A DNA stretch of 64,000 nt. Source: Eonycteris spelaea. Its lineage: Eukaryota; Chordata; Mammalia; Chiroptera; Pteropodidae. Numbering within the stretch: the first letter of the stretch is position 1; each line of letters starts with the position of its first letter. The stretch lies in assembly GCA_003508835.1 (NCBI GenBank), contig PUFA01000165.1, forward strand, positions 186,001 through 250,000, given 5' to 3'. A model generated the notes under the pieces. That model was not told the origin of the DNA and ran no database searches. It was given only the letters and a program-made list of their open reading frames with translations. The translations under genes and the position numbers were made by a program. Shown here piece by piece: positions 47,501 through 58,640 of this stretch.

Positions 47501-48119
47501 CTTAGGCCTCATGAATGAATTATTGAGGAAGAAGTGAGTCAGGAGGCAACCTTCTGTTTCTTGGATGTGAACTTTGGGGTAATTCAAAGCAGTGGGTGAC
47601 TATGAGGTCAGATGAGCTCATGTCATCAGTCAGCAGCCTCTTGGGAAATGGAGCAGCAGTGTTCATATGAAAGGGAGTTTTTGGGGCTCACACTCAGGTT
47701 CTTAGCCTACTGAGGAAATTCCGCCCCTCAGCCTACCTGATTCAGAGGCAGCCTGGCCTTTTTTTCCTGGCCCTGGAGGGCCTGAGACCCTAAAGCTTCC
47801 TGGAGGAGGCCTCTGCCCCACCAGGGACTACTCATGACAACTGGGCCCTCAGCTCTTCCCAGGGAAACCCCAGAGAATCCCCTTGTGTTTTCACCTCCCT
47901 ATCCCTGGGGGCCAGGCCCCAGTGGCTGTGGTGTCCCCCAGAGAGTCTGTGGGATCCTTTGGGGGGACAGATGACATTTCAGTGCGGCTGGAGAGGGCCC
48001 AGCCAGGCTCAGGGGAAGAGCTGCTGTGAGGCAATGCAGCTGTCTCCTCCCACCTTTGGGGCTGAGCTTTCAGGTGCATTTGCATTGAAGATCTTCAATA
48101 ACCCTAATATATCCCCTGT

Positions 48120-48330
48120 GAGACGAGTATTAATAATCATGAAAGCCCACATTTCTTGGTTACTGGGTGCCAGGCACTGAGCTGAAGTCTTGATCTGGAT
48201 TATGTTTTTATTTCTTCTCATGATAAGCTTACAGAGTAAGAGCCATTATAGATATTATTCCCATTTGTGGGTGAGGAAACCATATATTTAATAAGTGGCA
48301 GAGGCAACTGTGAACCCAGTCCAAGTTCTC
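48120..48330 (-). repeat. MIR SINE remnant
   Basis: 'actgggtgccaggcactgag', 'attattcccatttgtgggtg' and 'aataagtggcagaggcaact' are antisense MIR. Confidence 0.6.
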
Positions 48331-49124
48331 CCAAGTGCCCTATTTGAAGTATCTGCTTTACAGATGAGGAAACCGAGGCTCGAGAGGTAGAATTCCTTGC
48401 AGAATGTCATCAATCCTGCCCCTGAAAACTTGCTGCCCAGGACCTTTTGGGAGACTAAGGGCTGGAGTTCATCATCTTCCTGTGCTCTGGTGAGGTGGCC
48501 CAAAAAGGGCTGGGTTTGGGTAAATGCCCTAGGCCCTGAGGGCCATGCACCTCTGTTTCCTCAGCTGTAAAATGGTAGAGGTAGTAGAGGTATGCCTGAC
48601 AAACACATTCCTCCTTCTTAAGGCTTCCCTCGCCCAATGTTACAAGGCCTGAATTTTCTTCGGCGGCAGTTTGGCTCAAAACCAAGCCCTATAACCCACA
48701 GTCAGTGGCCCCACCCCAACCTCACTGGGCCTTTCCTCCCTCCCCTCCCCCACACCAAACTCCTATAATTGGAGTCCTGTCTGGTGAGTTATTGGCTCAA
48801 TGTTTTTATAGGTTCTCCCTGATCCCCTCCCCCTACTTCCCCTAAGGAAAGGAGCTATGAGACTTGAGCCAAAAACACAGCTCAGAGAATGTGTGTCAGT
48901 ACCTAGCCGCTGCCAGAGTGAGGTAGAAAGCTTTCATCTGGGCCCAGCCCTGGGAAGGCCTATTCCTGTTCTCCCTCTGGCAGCGCCTTTCTTTCTGCCC
49001 TGGCTGTTCCACAGAAGCTGCTCTGTCCCCTCAGGCTGGGCCGTCTCCAAGTAGGGCCTCTAGTGGTTCTGGGACGGGTAAGGGCTGTGTTTATAGGCTG
49101 ACCTAGAGGCAGTGAGCCAGGAAA
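48331..49124. other. Intergenic DNA before the CAGT array
   Basis: Moderately GC-rich, with pyrimidine-rich patches (48720..48770) and a short MIR-like scrap at 48360..48390 ('acagatgaggaaaccgaggc'). No credible exon. Confidence 0.5.
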
Positions 49125-50420
49125 GTCAGTCAGTCAGTCAGTCTGTCACTGTCTCACAGTCAGACTCCCACACACATTCAGGGCCACACAGTGAAGCAAG
49201 GCCACTCACAACATGAGTCACAGCTACAGTCAGCCTGTCAAGAGGTTAATGACTGACTTAGTCAAAATTGGTTATACCCAGTCATAGTTATACAACACGG
49301 GGTCAGTCACAGCCAGTCAATCAGCCAGCTACTCAGCCAATCTTAGCTAGCCAGTCAATTAGTCATTGTCTCAGTCACACTCAGTTATATAGTCAGGGCT
49401 ACATGGTCAGACATGGCCACTCACAGTGTGAGTCACAGCTGTGGTCAGCAGGTCTCCTGCCACCTGGTCAATCTCAATCTGTCAGCCACTCAGTTAATCA
49501 GTCAAGGCAGGGTCAGTCAGCCTGTGTCAAACAGCCAGCCCATCACCTAGTAGTCATCTGTCACCCAACAGCCAATCAAAATCAGTCAGCCAGTCACCAC
49601 ATTCAAGTCGGTCGGTTGGTATGATATTGTCTCACAGCCAGACTCAATCACACTGCCATAGTCACTCAGTCGGCAGGTCAGTCTAGTTGATCTCAGGCTG
49701 TCTATGGTAATTAGGTGAGCCAGACAGTCATTTTCAATGACTAAAACAGGTAGTCAGTCCACCCAGCCAGACCAGTCAGTTGGGCATAGTCAACAGTTTC
49801 TGTCTGTTGAATACTTAGTCACAGGCAGTCTCTGCCTATAGTCTGGTCAGTCACAGCCACAAAGAAATACCAGCCAGCAAGCTATTAGATTAGTCTCAGA
49901 GAGTCAGCTGTACAATAAAGGCAATCAGGCAAGGCTCTGGGGTCACAGTCAGATATCCAGTCATCTAGTCAGTCTGAAAGAGACAGTCACTCTCCCAGCC
50001 AGCTACAGTAATTCAGGCAAGATCATCACTCAAGTCCATTGGTTAGGAGATCATAGTCACCCAGTCAATCTGAATTAGCCACCAGCCACACTGAATTAGC
50101 CACAGTAGTCAGGCAGTCAAAATGGTAAGTTATCCAGTTATTCAGTCTATTTGAATTAGGCAACCAACCAGTCAACCACCAAGCCCATTGTTATCAACCA
50201 GTCAGCCAGCCAACCAGTCAGTCAGTCGTGTGTCGGTAAGTCAGTTGCCCAGTCAGCCAACCACTTAGCCAGTCAGAGTCGATCCATCTGCCCAGTTTTA
50301 GTCAGCCCAAGCTGTCATAGTTAGTCACAGGCTCCCACAGTCTGAGGCCCAGACAATCCAATCACAACCAGTCAGCCACAGTGAAACGTGTAGTCAACTA
50401 CCATTAGTCAGTCACTATCT
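49125..50420. repeat. 1.3-kb degenerate (CAGT)n array
   Basis: Starts with pure gtcagtcagtcagtca at 49125..49140 and continues for about 1.3 kb in which CAGTCA, AGCCAGTCA, AGTCAC and similar words recur every few bases, with small insertions. Purer islands recur near 49508, 49740 and 50216. The phase is broken often, so it is an old tetranucleotide array that has drifted and been internally copied. The 118-codon frame 49268..49624 (rich in Q, S and H) is a side effect. Confidence 0.93.
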
Positions 50421-50976
50421 AACCTCATTAGCACTGAGGTACATGCTGGCTTCTTACAAACCAAATAAATCATTAGTTAATTACTAACAGAAACCCTAAA
50501 TCAAACTGAAAATATACCTTAGCCACTTTCAGCAGTGTTCAGAATTAGTGGTCCCAAATCAACTTTCTGCTCCTGATTCATCAGAAAGGATGGGGGTGAA
50601 GGGAGAAATAAGCTGGCCTGTGACTCCCACTTGTCAGCCAGAGAGGCCACAGGCTGATAGCTATGCAGACAGGGTAGGGGAGCCTTGGTCAGCTTTCTAT
50701 TCCCGCTGCCTGGGTGCTCCGTGAGGGTTTTCTCAGAGCTGAGACCCCAGTGTCCTCCCAGTGTCTTCCCAGAGGCAGGGGACAGAGAGAGCATGAAATG
50801 TCCCTGAAATTCCTGGCATCCTACTTTTTCTCCCTCCTCTCTCTCCCTCTTCTTCCTCCTCCTCTTTTTCCTCCACTCCCTACTCCATCATTACCTCCCA
50901 CCTGCAACTGCCTCCCCCTCCCCCATTAGCTCAGATCCTGTAGCTGACATCCCACAGTGCCACTCACCTCCCCTAA

Positions 50977-50989
50977 ACACGTGCGCGCG

Positions 50990-51038
<49 letters not shown>
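50977..51038. repeat. 62-bp alternating purine-pyrimidine tract, (GC)n(AC)n
   Basis: Every base from 50977 to 51038 alternates purine and pyrimidine: acacgtg, a GC run, then an AC run to 51036 and a final gc. This is the classical composition for left-handed Z-DNA. Confidence 0.97.
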
Positions 51039-51338
51039 CTTTCTTCTTGGCTTGCTTCCTCATTTCAGAACATCCTGTTCCAAGTAGCCCGGCCCCTCCC
51101 TCTCTGTGCTCATGGTTTCCTCCTGGCCAATGTTGTCCTTGTTGGAACTCCCCGTTCCTGGTGTGAGTATCCGTAAGCTGGATGTGGGTTTTCCTGCTGC
51201 AGCAATTCCTCTTCCAAACTCCTCTGGAAGAAAGAAATGACAAGGAAAAGCCTGGGAAGGGTGATGTCTCTTGTTCACTGAATTCCTGTGCCCATCTGGG
51301 GCTTTCCCTGGAGCCAGGCAGGGCTCCCCAGGCGGTTG

Positions 51339-51390
51339 TTACCTGTTACCTTCATTACCTGTTACCTTCATTACCTGTTACCATCATTAC
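51339..51390. repeat. 16-bp tandem repeat, three full copies
   Basis: Unit ttacctgttaccttca at 51339, 51355 and 51371 (the last has an A for T), then a partial fourth. Each unit has an internal ttacc duplication. Confidence 0.95.
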
Positions 51391-51599
51391 TGGGCAGACA
51401 CTGGCTCCAGTCCAGTTTCAGAATCAGCCAGAATTTCTAAGCCCGAGGGAAGAATTGTTCATCTGAGAGAGACTGAGGCTCCTTTCTGCTGGAACGGAGT
51501 GTGCTCTTGGCAAAGGGGACTCTGGACCCTTCTACCAACTGGGCTCAATGATCATTGGCCCTGTGACAACACTGGGCACATTCGTTAGGCTTTTAGAGC

Positions 51600-51720
51600 C
51601 TGGCTCCCTTCTTATTAACATGGAGATGAGAATGGATCCTACCTCCTAGGGCCTGGGTAGTGATGAGATGAAGAAAGTCTGGAAAGGGCTTAGGATAGTG
51701 TTCTGTGACTACTGACTTGG
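51600..51720 (+). repeat. MIR 3' half remnant
   Basis: 'aacatggagatgagaatgga', 'cctacctcctagggcctggg' and 'gaaagggcttaggatagtgt' resemble the MIR 3' half. Confidence 0.45.
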
Positions 51721-51869
51721 GACTAGTATTTCCAAGCTGGCAAACTGACGTCTCAGGCCAAAGGGGCTCCTAGAGACTTCTTCATGCCCCTTCCCTCAAC
51801 CTGGTTCTATGCACTCCCAGTCCTATCATAGTTTTCAATCTCTGTGTGCCCAGCAGTGCATGTGCTGTT

Positions 51870-52035
51870 ACTGGTTCATCCTTCACCCTCATAATAACCC
51901 ATGAAGTCTGTGCTTTTGCTATGCTCATTTTAGATAGGAAGAAACTCAGGTTCCAGGAGGTGGAGTCATGTGCCCAAAGCCACAGATAGTGAGCAGTAGA
52001 GCCAGAGCTAGCTGACTTCTAAGGCCTGTGGGGTG
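51870..52035 (-). repeat. MIR SINE remnant
   Basis: 'ccctcataataacccatgaa', 'tagataggaagaaactcagg' and 'cccaaagccacagatagtga' are antisense MIR. Confidence 0.6.
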
Positions 52036-52765
52036 ATTTATGGTGCCTTCCCTTGAAAGCCATGTGTGCACACACCCATACCCTGCTCCCTAACATTTCA
52101 TTCTAGTATTTCCTCTTATACCTTTAGCTTCCCTTTCTTCCTGCCTCCCTCCTTCACATTGACTTCTTCCTCCCATACTCTGGGGCTTTGCTCTCTGCTT
52201 GACATTCTTCAATGTTTGTTCCCTACTTTTTTAGAAATTGAACTCCCAAATGCTAGATGGACATATGACCCCCTGGAATAAAGATGACATTCCCTAGCAG
52301 TCCTTGCTGCTGGGTGTGGATATATGCCTGAGTGTGGTTGATAGAAAGTAACTACTCTTTGCCTTTAGGACCTCCTCTCTGTGAATCAGAAAATGCCTCC
52401 TCCTCTGAGCAGATGCTGCTATGTGACCCAGGGTTTGGCAGGAGGTTGGCAGGGCTGTGTCAGTTAGAAAATGGAGCCTGTGCAGGAGGATGCAGCTCTG
52501 TGCCAGTGCACACGGGCAAAGAACAGGGTGGGACTAGAGGTTTTAGTCTCTGTTCACCCCACAGAAAGCTGTCCTGGCCTAAGGGGTGGGGGAGTGAGGG
52601 TTAGGAGCTCACGGCTCAGGCTGCCAACTCTCGTGGCCCGCCGCATGCACCTCTGCCCCGTGCACCAGAGGACCCAGAGGGCCCTTCAGAGAGGGGGCTG
52701 CTTGGAGCATTTTGCCTATGAGTTATGTGGCTTGGTACCTCGTGGCTGACTGGCTAGTAGGGGCC

Positions 52766-53260
52766 TGTGACTGTCCTTACTAGACTTTCTTCCCCTCTCA
52801 TTCTCCCTCCTTCTTTCACACTTTTCCTGCCCTCTCCCCTTTTCCATTCCCTTCATCTCAATTCTGCCCATCTTCTCTTCTCATTCTCTTCTTCCTTCTT
52901 GCTCCCCTGTTTCTTCTCCTGCTTCCCCCTCTCTCCTCCTGCTCTCCTCTCTTCCCTCTTTCTTCTCCCCTCCCCCCACTCCTCTTTCCCTTTTCAATAC
53001 TCCACACATAGCCTTCCCCTTCCCACCCTCCTGCTCCCCCACCCCACCCTACCCCTTGTCTCTTCCTCTCCTTCTCTGGGTCTCTTTCTCAGTCTGTAGG
53101 TCCTCCATCTTCTCCAGTCCGTCTGCCAGTCATCTTTTCCTTGAAGCCTTCCTCCTTCTTTCCCCCTCCTTCATTCTGTTTGCCTCTTTTTGCCTGTTTC
53201 TTCCCTGCTTCCTGACTCCCTCTCCCTCTCCTATTTCTTTTGTTCCTCCTCTGGTGAATC
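52766..53260. repeat. 0.5-kb polypyrimidine (C/T) tract
   Basis: Almost entirely C and T on the + strand, dominated by TCC, TTCC and CTTT words, with sparse A and G. No fixed period. A 110-codon open frame (52767..53099) exists only because stop codons need purines. Confidence 0.93.
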
Positions 53261-53994
53261 TGCATCTATGAACTCAGGCTTGCAGGAGCTGTCCTATATC
53301 TGTATATTCTCCAAGATAACTTAACCTTGACTCCAAGCTGCAGTGGTTGCACTCACTTTGTGTCAGATGTAGGGGAAGGGGCAGCCTCCTTAGGGATACC
53401 ATTTAGTCCTCATCATCTACCGCACCTCCAGGTCTAGCCACCTCCCTGGGGGTGCCTTGAGCATCTTCAGACTTCATCCCCTTCCTAGGCAATCATTCTG
53501 TCTTCCCTCTGGGGAACACAGCCTAATCTAGGTTTCACAACGCAAAGGGAGAGGCTGTCTCCAAGCCCTACAGTAACCCGGAAGGACCAGGCACCCTCTG
53601 GGGCCCACTGTGAACAAGCCACAAACAGCTCTCCTTCCTTCTGATTCTTCCCCAGCAGCAAAGACAAAACAAACGCACACAAAACAAAGTCTCAGTTAAA
53701 CATCTCCCTCTGCCTGCCTTCTCTGTGCTTCCCAGTCCCTACTCTGCATATCCTTGATCTCTTTTGAGGTATGCATCCATGTCCTGGGGTGGCGGTGGCA
53801 CATTTGTGTCACGGGTGTGTGTGCAGCAAGTCCTTGTGGGGAGCACTCAGTTAGCCAGGCCACAGGGCTGGTTTCTGTCAGAGCAAGCATCCAATGTTCT
53901 AGGCTCTCATGACAGCCTCCACTCAGAGAGTTCTAGATTTTAAAGACAAGTTTCTTGGTAAAAGACCACTAGGACCTTTGCAGGAGAATTGGGT

Positions 53995-53995
<1 letters not shown>

Positions 53996-54031
<36 letters not shown>
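53996..54031. repeat. (GT)18 microsatellite
   Basis: 36 bp of uninterrupted GT, followed by TTTTG. Confidence 0.98.
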
Positions 54032-54034
<3 letters not shown>

Positions 54035-55049
54035 GTTACAATCACAACCTGTGTAACCTCGACCCCCAAGCTTCTTCCCAATGTCTAGTTATCTGATCTG
54101 ATGTTTGCTGAAAATGTTTACTGACCTAGGATCGTGAGCAGTTGAGTGAATATTGGTGGAGGCAAGAGGCATTCAAGAGACTGACTAGAATAGGTGGTGA
54201 CCTAGGTATACTTCAGAAACTCTGGTTTGGCTGAGGAATTTGGATCTGAAAGGAATGTAGGGAAATACTTTTGGGAGACCTCTAGAAGTTATCCTTTTTG
54301 AGATGGTGGAGGTGGTAGGAGAAAGTCTTCTGGCATCCAAATCTTCACATCTTGCTCTAGATAACGGAAATCTTAATAACAACTCTTTACAGGCCCCAGC
54401 ACCACAGGAGGTAGGAGGGGACATCTTAATCTATAAATCTCCCCATGAACACTAAGCTGTCCTGAGGAGTGATTTCTGTAAGAGACCCTCTGAGCGCTGA
54501 GTGTCGCCCCACCCCAACCCCCAACAACTCTGTGGAGGTCTTTTTTTTTTTTTTAAACTTGGATTCATACTTGGCAGTGATGAGACTTTGAGGGGCATGA
54601 ATGGAACAGAGCAGTAAAAGCCTTCATTTGCAGACTGAGTCTTTGCAAAGCTTCTTCTTGGAGCCATTGTTTCCTATTTTCCCAGCTCTAAGGAGGAGGG
54701 CACACATATGATATGGAAAATCTGCTGGGGTGACAATCTTGGGAAAAAAAGGCAGATGGCTCCCCACTGCCTTCAGGATGACACCCAAAAGGCCCGCCTG
54801 CTGAATTAGCAAAGGCTGCCCTCATCCAGCCTCCTGGAATTGCTCTAGCTTGTGCCTTTGCCACGCGCAGCCCATTCCAGCCACCAGAACTTCGTTAATT
54901 CTTAGTCCACACAGTAGGTCTCCTGGAAAACCAAGCTGCCCCCCCATAGATAATACTCTTTCTATCGCCTCTTAGACAACTTCTACACCCTCCTCAATAC
55001 TTAGCTGTCACTTCCTCCAGGAAGCCTTCCCAGAATGTGTCAGGGGAGA
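54032..55049. other. Intergenic DNA, nothing recognised
   Basis: No clear repeat other than a T run at 54541..54554. The text at 54760..54900 ('cactgccttcaggatgacac', 'ttgccacgcgcagccca') is L2-like in sense orientation but too decayed to delimit. Confidence 0.45.
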
Positions 55050-55600
55050 GGCAATAGAACAGAACTGTTAGGATTGGGCACTTGGGTTAGAATCCTACTT
55101 ACTAGCTGTATTAATGTTTTAGGACTGCTGTAACAAAGTACCATAAACTGTATGACTCAAATAATTGAAATTTATTTCTGAAGTCTGAAACCAAGGTATC
55201 AGCAGAATTAATTCTCTCTGAGAGCTGTGAGAGAGAATGTTCCATGTCTCTCTTCTAGCTTGTGGGAGCCTCAGGCATTTTTTGGTGGGTACATGACATT
55301 CTTCAGCATTTGCTCTCTAGGTGATATCTCTGTGTCCAAATTTCCCCCCTTTCATAAGGATATAAGCTATAATGTGTTAGGGCCCACTCTGATGACCTCA
55401 TCTTAACTTGAGAACCTCTGTAAAAACCTTGACTCCAGATAAGTCACACTCTGAAGCACTGGGGTTTGGTACTTTAATGTATCTTTTTGGGAGCACAATT
55501 CAACCCATAAACTACTCTGACTTGAGTGTGTTACGTAACTTCTTTGAACCCCTTTTCTTCTTCTGTTAAATGAGGTTGTGAAAGGGAGAATTGCTCCAGG
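55050..55600 (+). repeat. MIR SINE split by an LTR
   Basis: The left half ends 'gaatcctacttactagctgt' at about 55110, and the right half resumes 'ttgagtgtgttacgtaactt' at about 55518, continuing to 'ctgttaaatgaggttgtgaa'. Removing the LTR restores normal MIR order. Confidence 0.7.
55109..55513 (-). mobile_element. MaLR (MLT1/MST-type) solo LTR inside a MIR
   Basis: 'tgtattaatgttttaggact', 'caaagtaccataaactgtat', 'ttagggcccactctgatgac' and 'gcacaattcaacccataaa' form a complete reversed MaLR LTR. Closely related to 36763..37177. Confidence 0.8.
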
Positions 55601-55654
55601 ATGCTGGGGACTTTTTAGTTTGAGGCCCTGTGACCTTGGACAAGTCCCTTAACT

Positions 55655-56050
55655 TATCTGAATCAGTTGTCTACTGCTGCAAACAAGGCATTGCCAAACT
55701 TAGTAGCTTAAAACAACATCCACCATATTTTTTTCATAAATCTGCAATTTGGGCAATGCCCAGTGGGAAAGGCTTTTCTCAGTTCCACATGACAAAAGGT
55801 GAGATAGCTTACTGGGGTTGGAAGGTGACTCAAGATGATTCTTTCATGTGGCCATCAGTAGGTGCTGTGGTCTGGGAGCTCAGCCAGGGCTTAGGGCAAG
55901 TGACCTTGGTTCTTTCTATGAGTCTCTCCATGGGGCTGCTTGGGATACCTCACAGCGTGGTGGTCGGGTTTCAAGAGCAAGTATCCCAAGAGAGCCAGGT
56001 GGAAGGTACTTTCATTGACTTTTATGACCCAGCCTTCAAAGTCATACAAT
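55655..56050 (-). mobile_element. MaLR (MLT1-type) LTR remnant
   Basis: 'agttgtctactgctgcaaac', 'gcttaaaacaacatccacca' and 'gggctgcttgggatacctca' follow an older MLT1 subfamily in reverse. The 140-codon open frame 55630..56052 lies in it and is not a gene. Confidence 0.55.
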
Positions 56051-56080
56051 AGCAGAAATGCAAAGAGGACCTATAACATA

Positions 56081-56147
56081 ATGAATGAATGAATGAATGA
56101 ATGAATAGATGAATGAATGAGCAAATGAACAAACAAATGAATGAATG
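56081..56147. repeat. (AATG)n simple repeat
   Basis: About five pure units, then variants (atagatg, gcaaatg, aacaaac). Recalls the 3' tail of L2. Confidence 0.95.
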
Positions 56148-56159
56148 TTTTCTATATTA

Positions 56160-56860
56160 GGTTGGGTTACTTTGGAAGCAGACTCTGAGGCAAAGATTTG
56201 AGGGCCCCAGGAAACACTGGTAGGGGTGTGGGGAAATGAGACAGGGAAGGTAGCCAAGACAGGGCATATTAATGATCGGGTTATGACTGTGGGCACTTGA
56301 AACTCATTGCTATTGGATCCCCTGGGAGGCACTGAGGAACATGCCTTAGAATTGTCTCACTTGAAGTAAAAGGAAGTTGTGTATTTGATCCCCATGTCCC
56401 ATCTGTCATTGCTTGAGGCTGCTCATGGAGGGAGTTAACTGTATATCCTCTGCACAGCAAAGTGGGCTCCCATGAACAGAGTGTCCCAGGTGTCTGCCTA
56501 AGAAACCTTTGGGTGTCAAAAAGCATGGATGTCAGTGAGGCACCAACAGACTTAATTTGGGCTCTGAGGTTCCCTGATTCTGGATATTCTTGAAAGGCAA
56601 AATATAATTCTATATATGGTCTCACTACAGTCCTCTGCCCTCCCTTACACTTGGAAGGGCCCACATTGTTCCACCAGAATGATAGTTCTTTGTCTTGAGT
56701 GAGCCCTTCACCTGTCAGCACCTTCTAGCTTTTTCTCTCCAATGCCTTTATAGCCGAGCATCTTACTGGAGTTGGGGCTGGCTGGCAGTGATGGGAGGAG
56801 CTGGTTTACATGACAGCATTTAAAACATTTCTGGCCAAAGGAGTAGGGAGAAATTTTCTG
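56160..56860. mobile_element. Probable ancient interspersed repeat, family unresolved
   Basis: 'gaagcagactctgaggcaaa', 'gagacagggaaggtagccaa' and 'aacatttctggccaaaggag' feel like a dispersed mammalian repeat, but I cannot place it. Open frames in this stretch are not supported as genes. Confidence 0.3.
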
Positions 56861-57463
56861 CACAGGTGTCTGGAGATTGGGTGAGCCATTGGCTTGTTTG
56901 CCTACCCCATCCCCGGTCGGCTCGGAGGCCTTTGGAGGAGGGGCTGCAGTGGAAACTAAAGTCACCTTTTTCTGCAAGATGAGGGGACAAGCTGCCTGCT
57001 TAGCAGAGGATGGGACCTGACATTCATACTGCACTTGTTGTTGGGCTTGTGTTCTAATCATGGTTGTGTCATTTTCTGGTCATGACCTTAGACAAGATAC
57101 TTTTCTCTCCAAGCTCATTCTTCTACATCTGTCAAATAGGGCCAGTTCTTTCTCTCTATCTCATAGGGCTGATATGAGTATGACACTAGCTGGGGCAAAG
57201 AGTGTTTCCTCACTTCAGTCTCAAAACTGGGTCTGTTCTCTGGGTCTGTTCTGTGAGGATTTGGGCTTTGGAAAATCCTGGGAGTGATACAAACTATTGG
57301 CCTAGATGTTGGGGTCTGCTAAGCCATCATAGCATTGGGGACACAGCTGAAGACTCCAGGTAGTGAACACTTATAGAGAAAGGCTGCAGAGGAGAGGATG
57401 TTCATTAGATGCCATAGGCAGCTGGTTCATAAGCCCAAGTGACACCCATCTTGGGAAACTGAA

Positions 57464-57487
57464 AAACAACAACAACAACAACAACAA
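57464..57487. repeat. (AAC)n simple repeat
   Basis: Seven to eight aac units followed by aaaaac. Confidence 0.95.
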
Positions 57488-57579
57488 AAACAAAATGGAA
57501 AACTGGGTAGAAAAGAAGAGTTCAGTGCATTTGGTGGGGCAGACCCTCCAAATACTTGCTATCTTCTCTCACAACAATA

Positions 57580-57800
57580 ATAACTAGCCTTGTTTGGGCA
57601 TCTACCACAAACCTGGCGCTATGCTGAGTGCTTGCTACAAAAAATCATATTTCATCTGTGCAGCAACACAGTGAGGTAGGAACTATTATTGTCTTCATTT
57701 TCTGGATGAGGAAACTGAATCTCAGAAAGGGGAAACAGAGTCCTGGAGCACAGAGCTAATAAGTGGCAGAGCTAAGATTAGAACCCATGTCTGGGTGACT
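57580..57800 (-). repeat. MIR SINE, near full length
   Basis: 'acctggcgctatgctgagtg', 'cacagtgaggtaggaactat', 'ggatgaggaaactgaatctc', 'agctaataagtggcagagct' and 'agaacccatgtctgggtgac' follow antisense MIR from end to end. Confidence 0.85.
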
Positions 57801-58159
57801 CCAGAATCTGGATCTGCAAATGCAATAAAGAGAAAGGACTCCTTTATTCTGAACAGGAGAGGAAAAAAAAGTTGAGAAATGAGTACAGCACGTAGATCAG
57901 AGGAGCTTGCAGCGGGCAGGAGAATTCTCTACCACGACCGGCTACATAATTTGCTGAATCCAGCTCAAAATGAAATATAAGGCCTCTGTTAAACAATGAT
58001 TGAGAATTTCAAGATGGTAACAACAGAACATGAAAGTGAGCACATTGGATCCTTCCAGTGTGGGCCCTGTGTGACTATTGAGGTCATACACACAAAGTCA
58101 GCCTTGTTCTCCTGCTTCAAACAGCCAGTGGGTACTGATGGGGTTTTCTCTGGCAGGAT

Positions 58160-58375
58160 GAGTAAAGGGCAAGCTCCAGGGTCAGGTGGCCTGGGTCTGA
58201 ATCCTATATTCTCAGTTTACTAACTACTTCTTTGAACAACTTCTTTAATCCATGTGAGCCTCAGTTTCCTCATCTGCAAAATGGGATGTTGTTTTCTAGG
58301 AGGCTAGTGAGGCAGAAATAAAATGATGCAGGTAAAGTGTTGAGCACACTGTCTGGCCTATTGTAGTACCAACAA
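58160..58375 (+). repeat. MIR SINE
   Basis: 'gcctgggtctgaatcctata', 'cctcagtttcctcatctgca' and 'agtgttgagcacactgtctg' are sense MIR. Confidence 0.75.
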
Positions 58376-58556
58376 CACCAGATACTGAAGTTATTTGTTT
58401 CTCCCCACTCCCCACCTCCCCAGGGCACAGACCCCAAGAAAATGCCAGGTTCTAGCCACCATTGCCTCTGTGCTGCTCAGCTTGGGCTGGAATGTTGGAG
58501 GCTGAGCCGACCTGCTCAGGCAGCTCCTCTTCCTCTCCCCATCCCCCAGGCTTTTA

Positions 58557-58640
58557 ATGAGTTTAGTATTTTCATCAAATCATTCTTCCTACAACACAGG
58601 GCAGGGAGAGGCTAAAAATAGCTGCCTGAGTCACATGATG
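58557..58640. promoter_or_regulatory. Candidate enhancer core: MEF2 site with AP-1 site
   Basis: CTAAAAATAG at 58612..58621 fits the MEF2 consensus YTAWWWWTAR exactly, and a perfect AP-1 site TGAGTCA is at 58627..58633, followed by CACATG. The surroundings are GC-richer and free of recognised repeats. Motifs alone are weak evidence of function. Confidence 0.35.

Noticed and set aside
49268..49624. Q/S/H-rich 118-codon frame
   Set aside because: Translation of the degenerate CAGT array; period-four DNA gives such frames in any phase that lacks stops.
52767..53099. 110-codon Ser/Leu/Phe/Pro-rich frame resembling a membrane protein
   Set aside because: Artefact of the polypyrimidine tract, which cannot form stop codons.
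55630..56052. 140-codon open frame on +
   Set aside because: Lies in an antisense MLT1-type LTR remnant.
56281..57061. Two successive open frames on - (146 and 117 codons)
   Set aside because: Fall in probable ancient repeat sequence and show no conserved motif; no splice sites that would join them convincingly.
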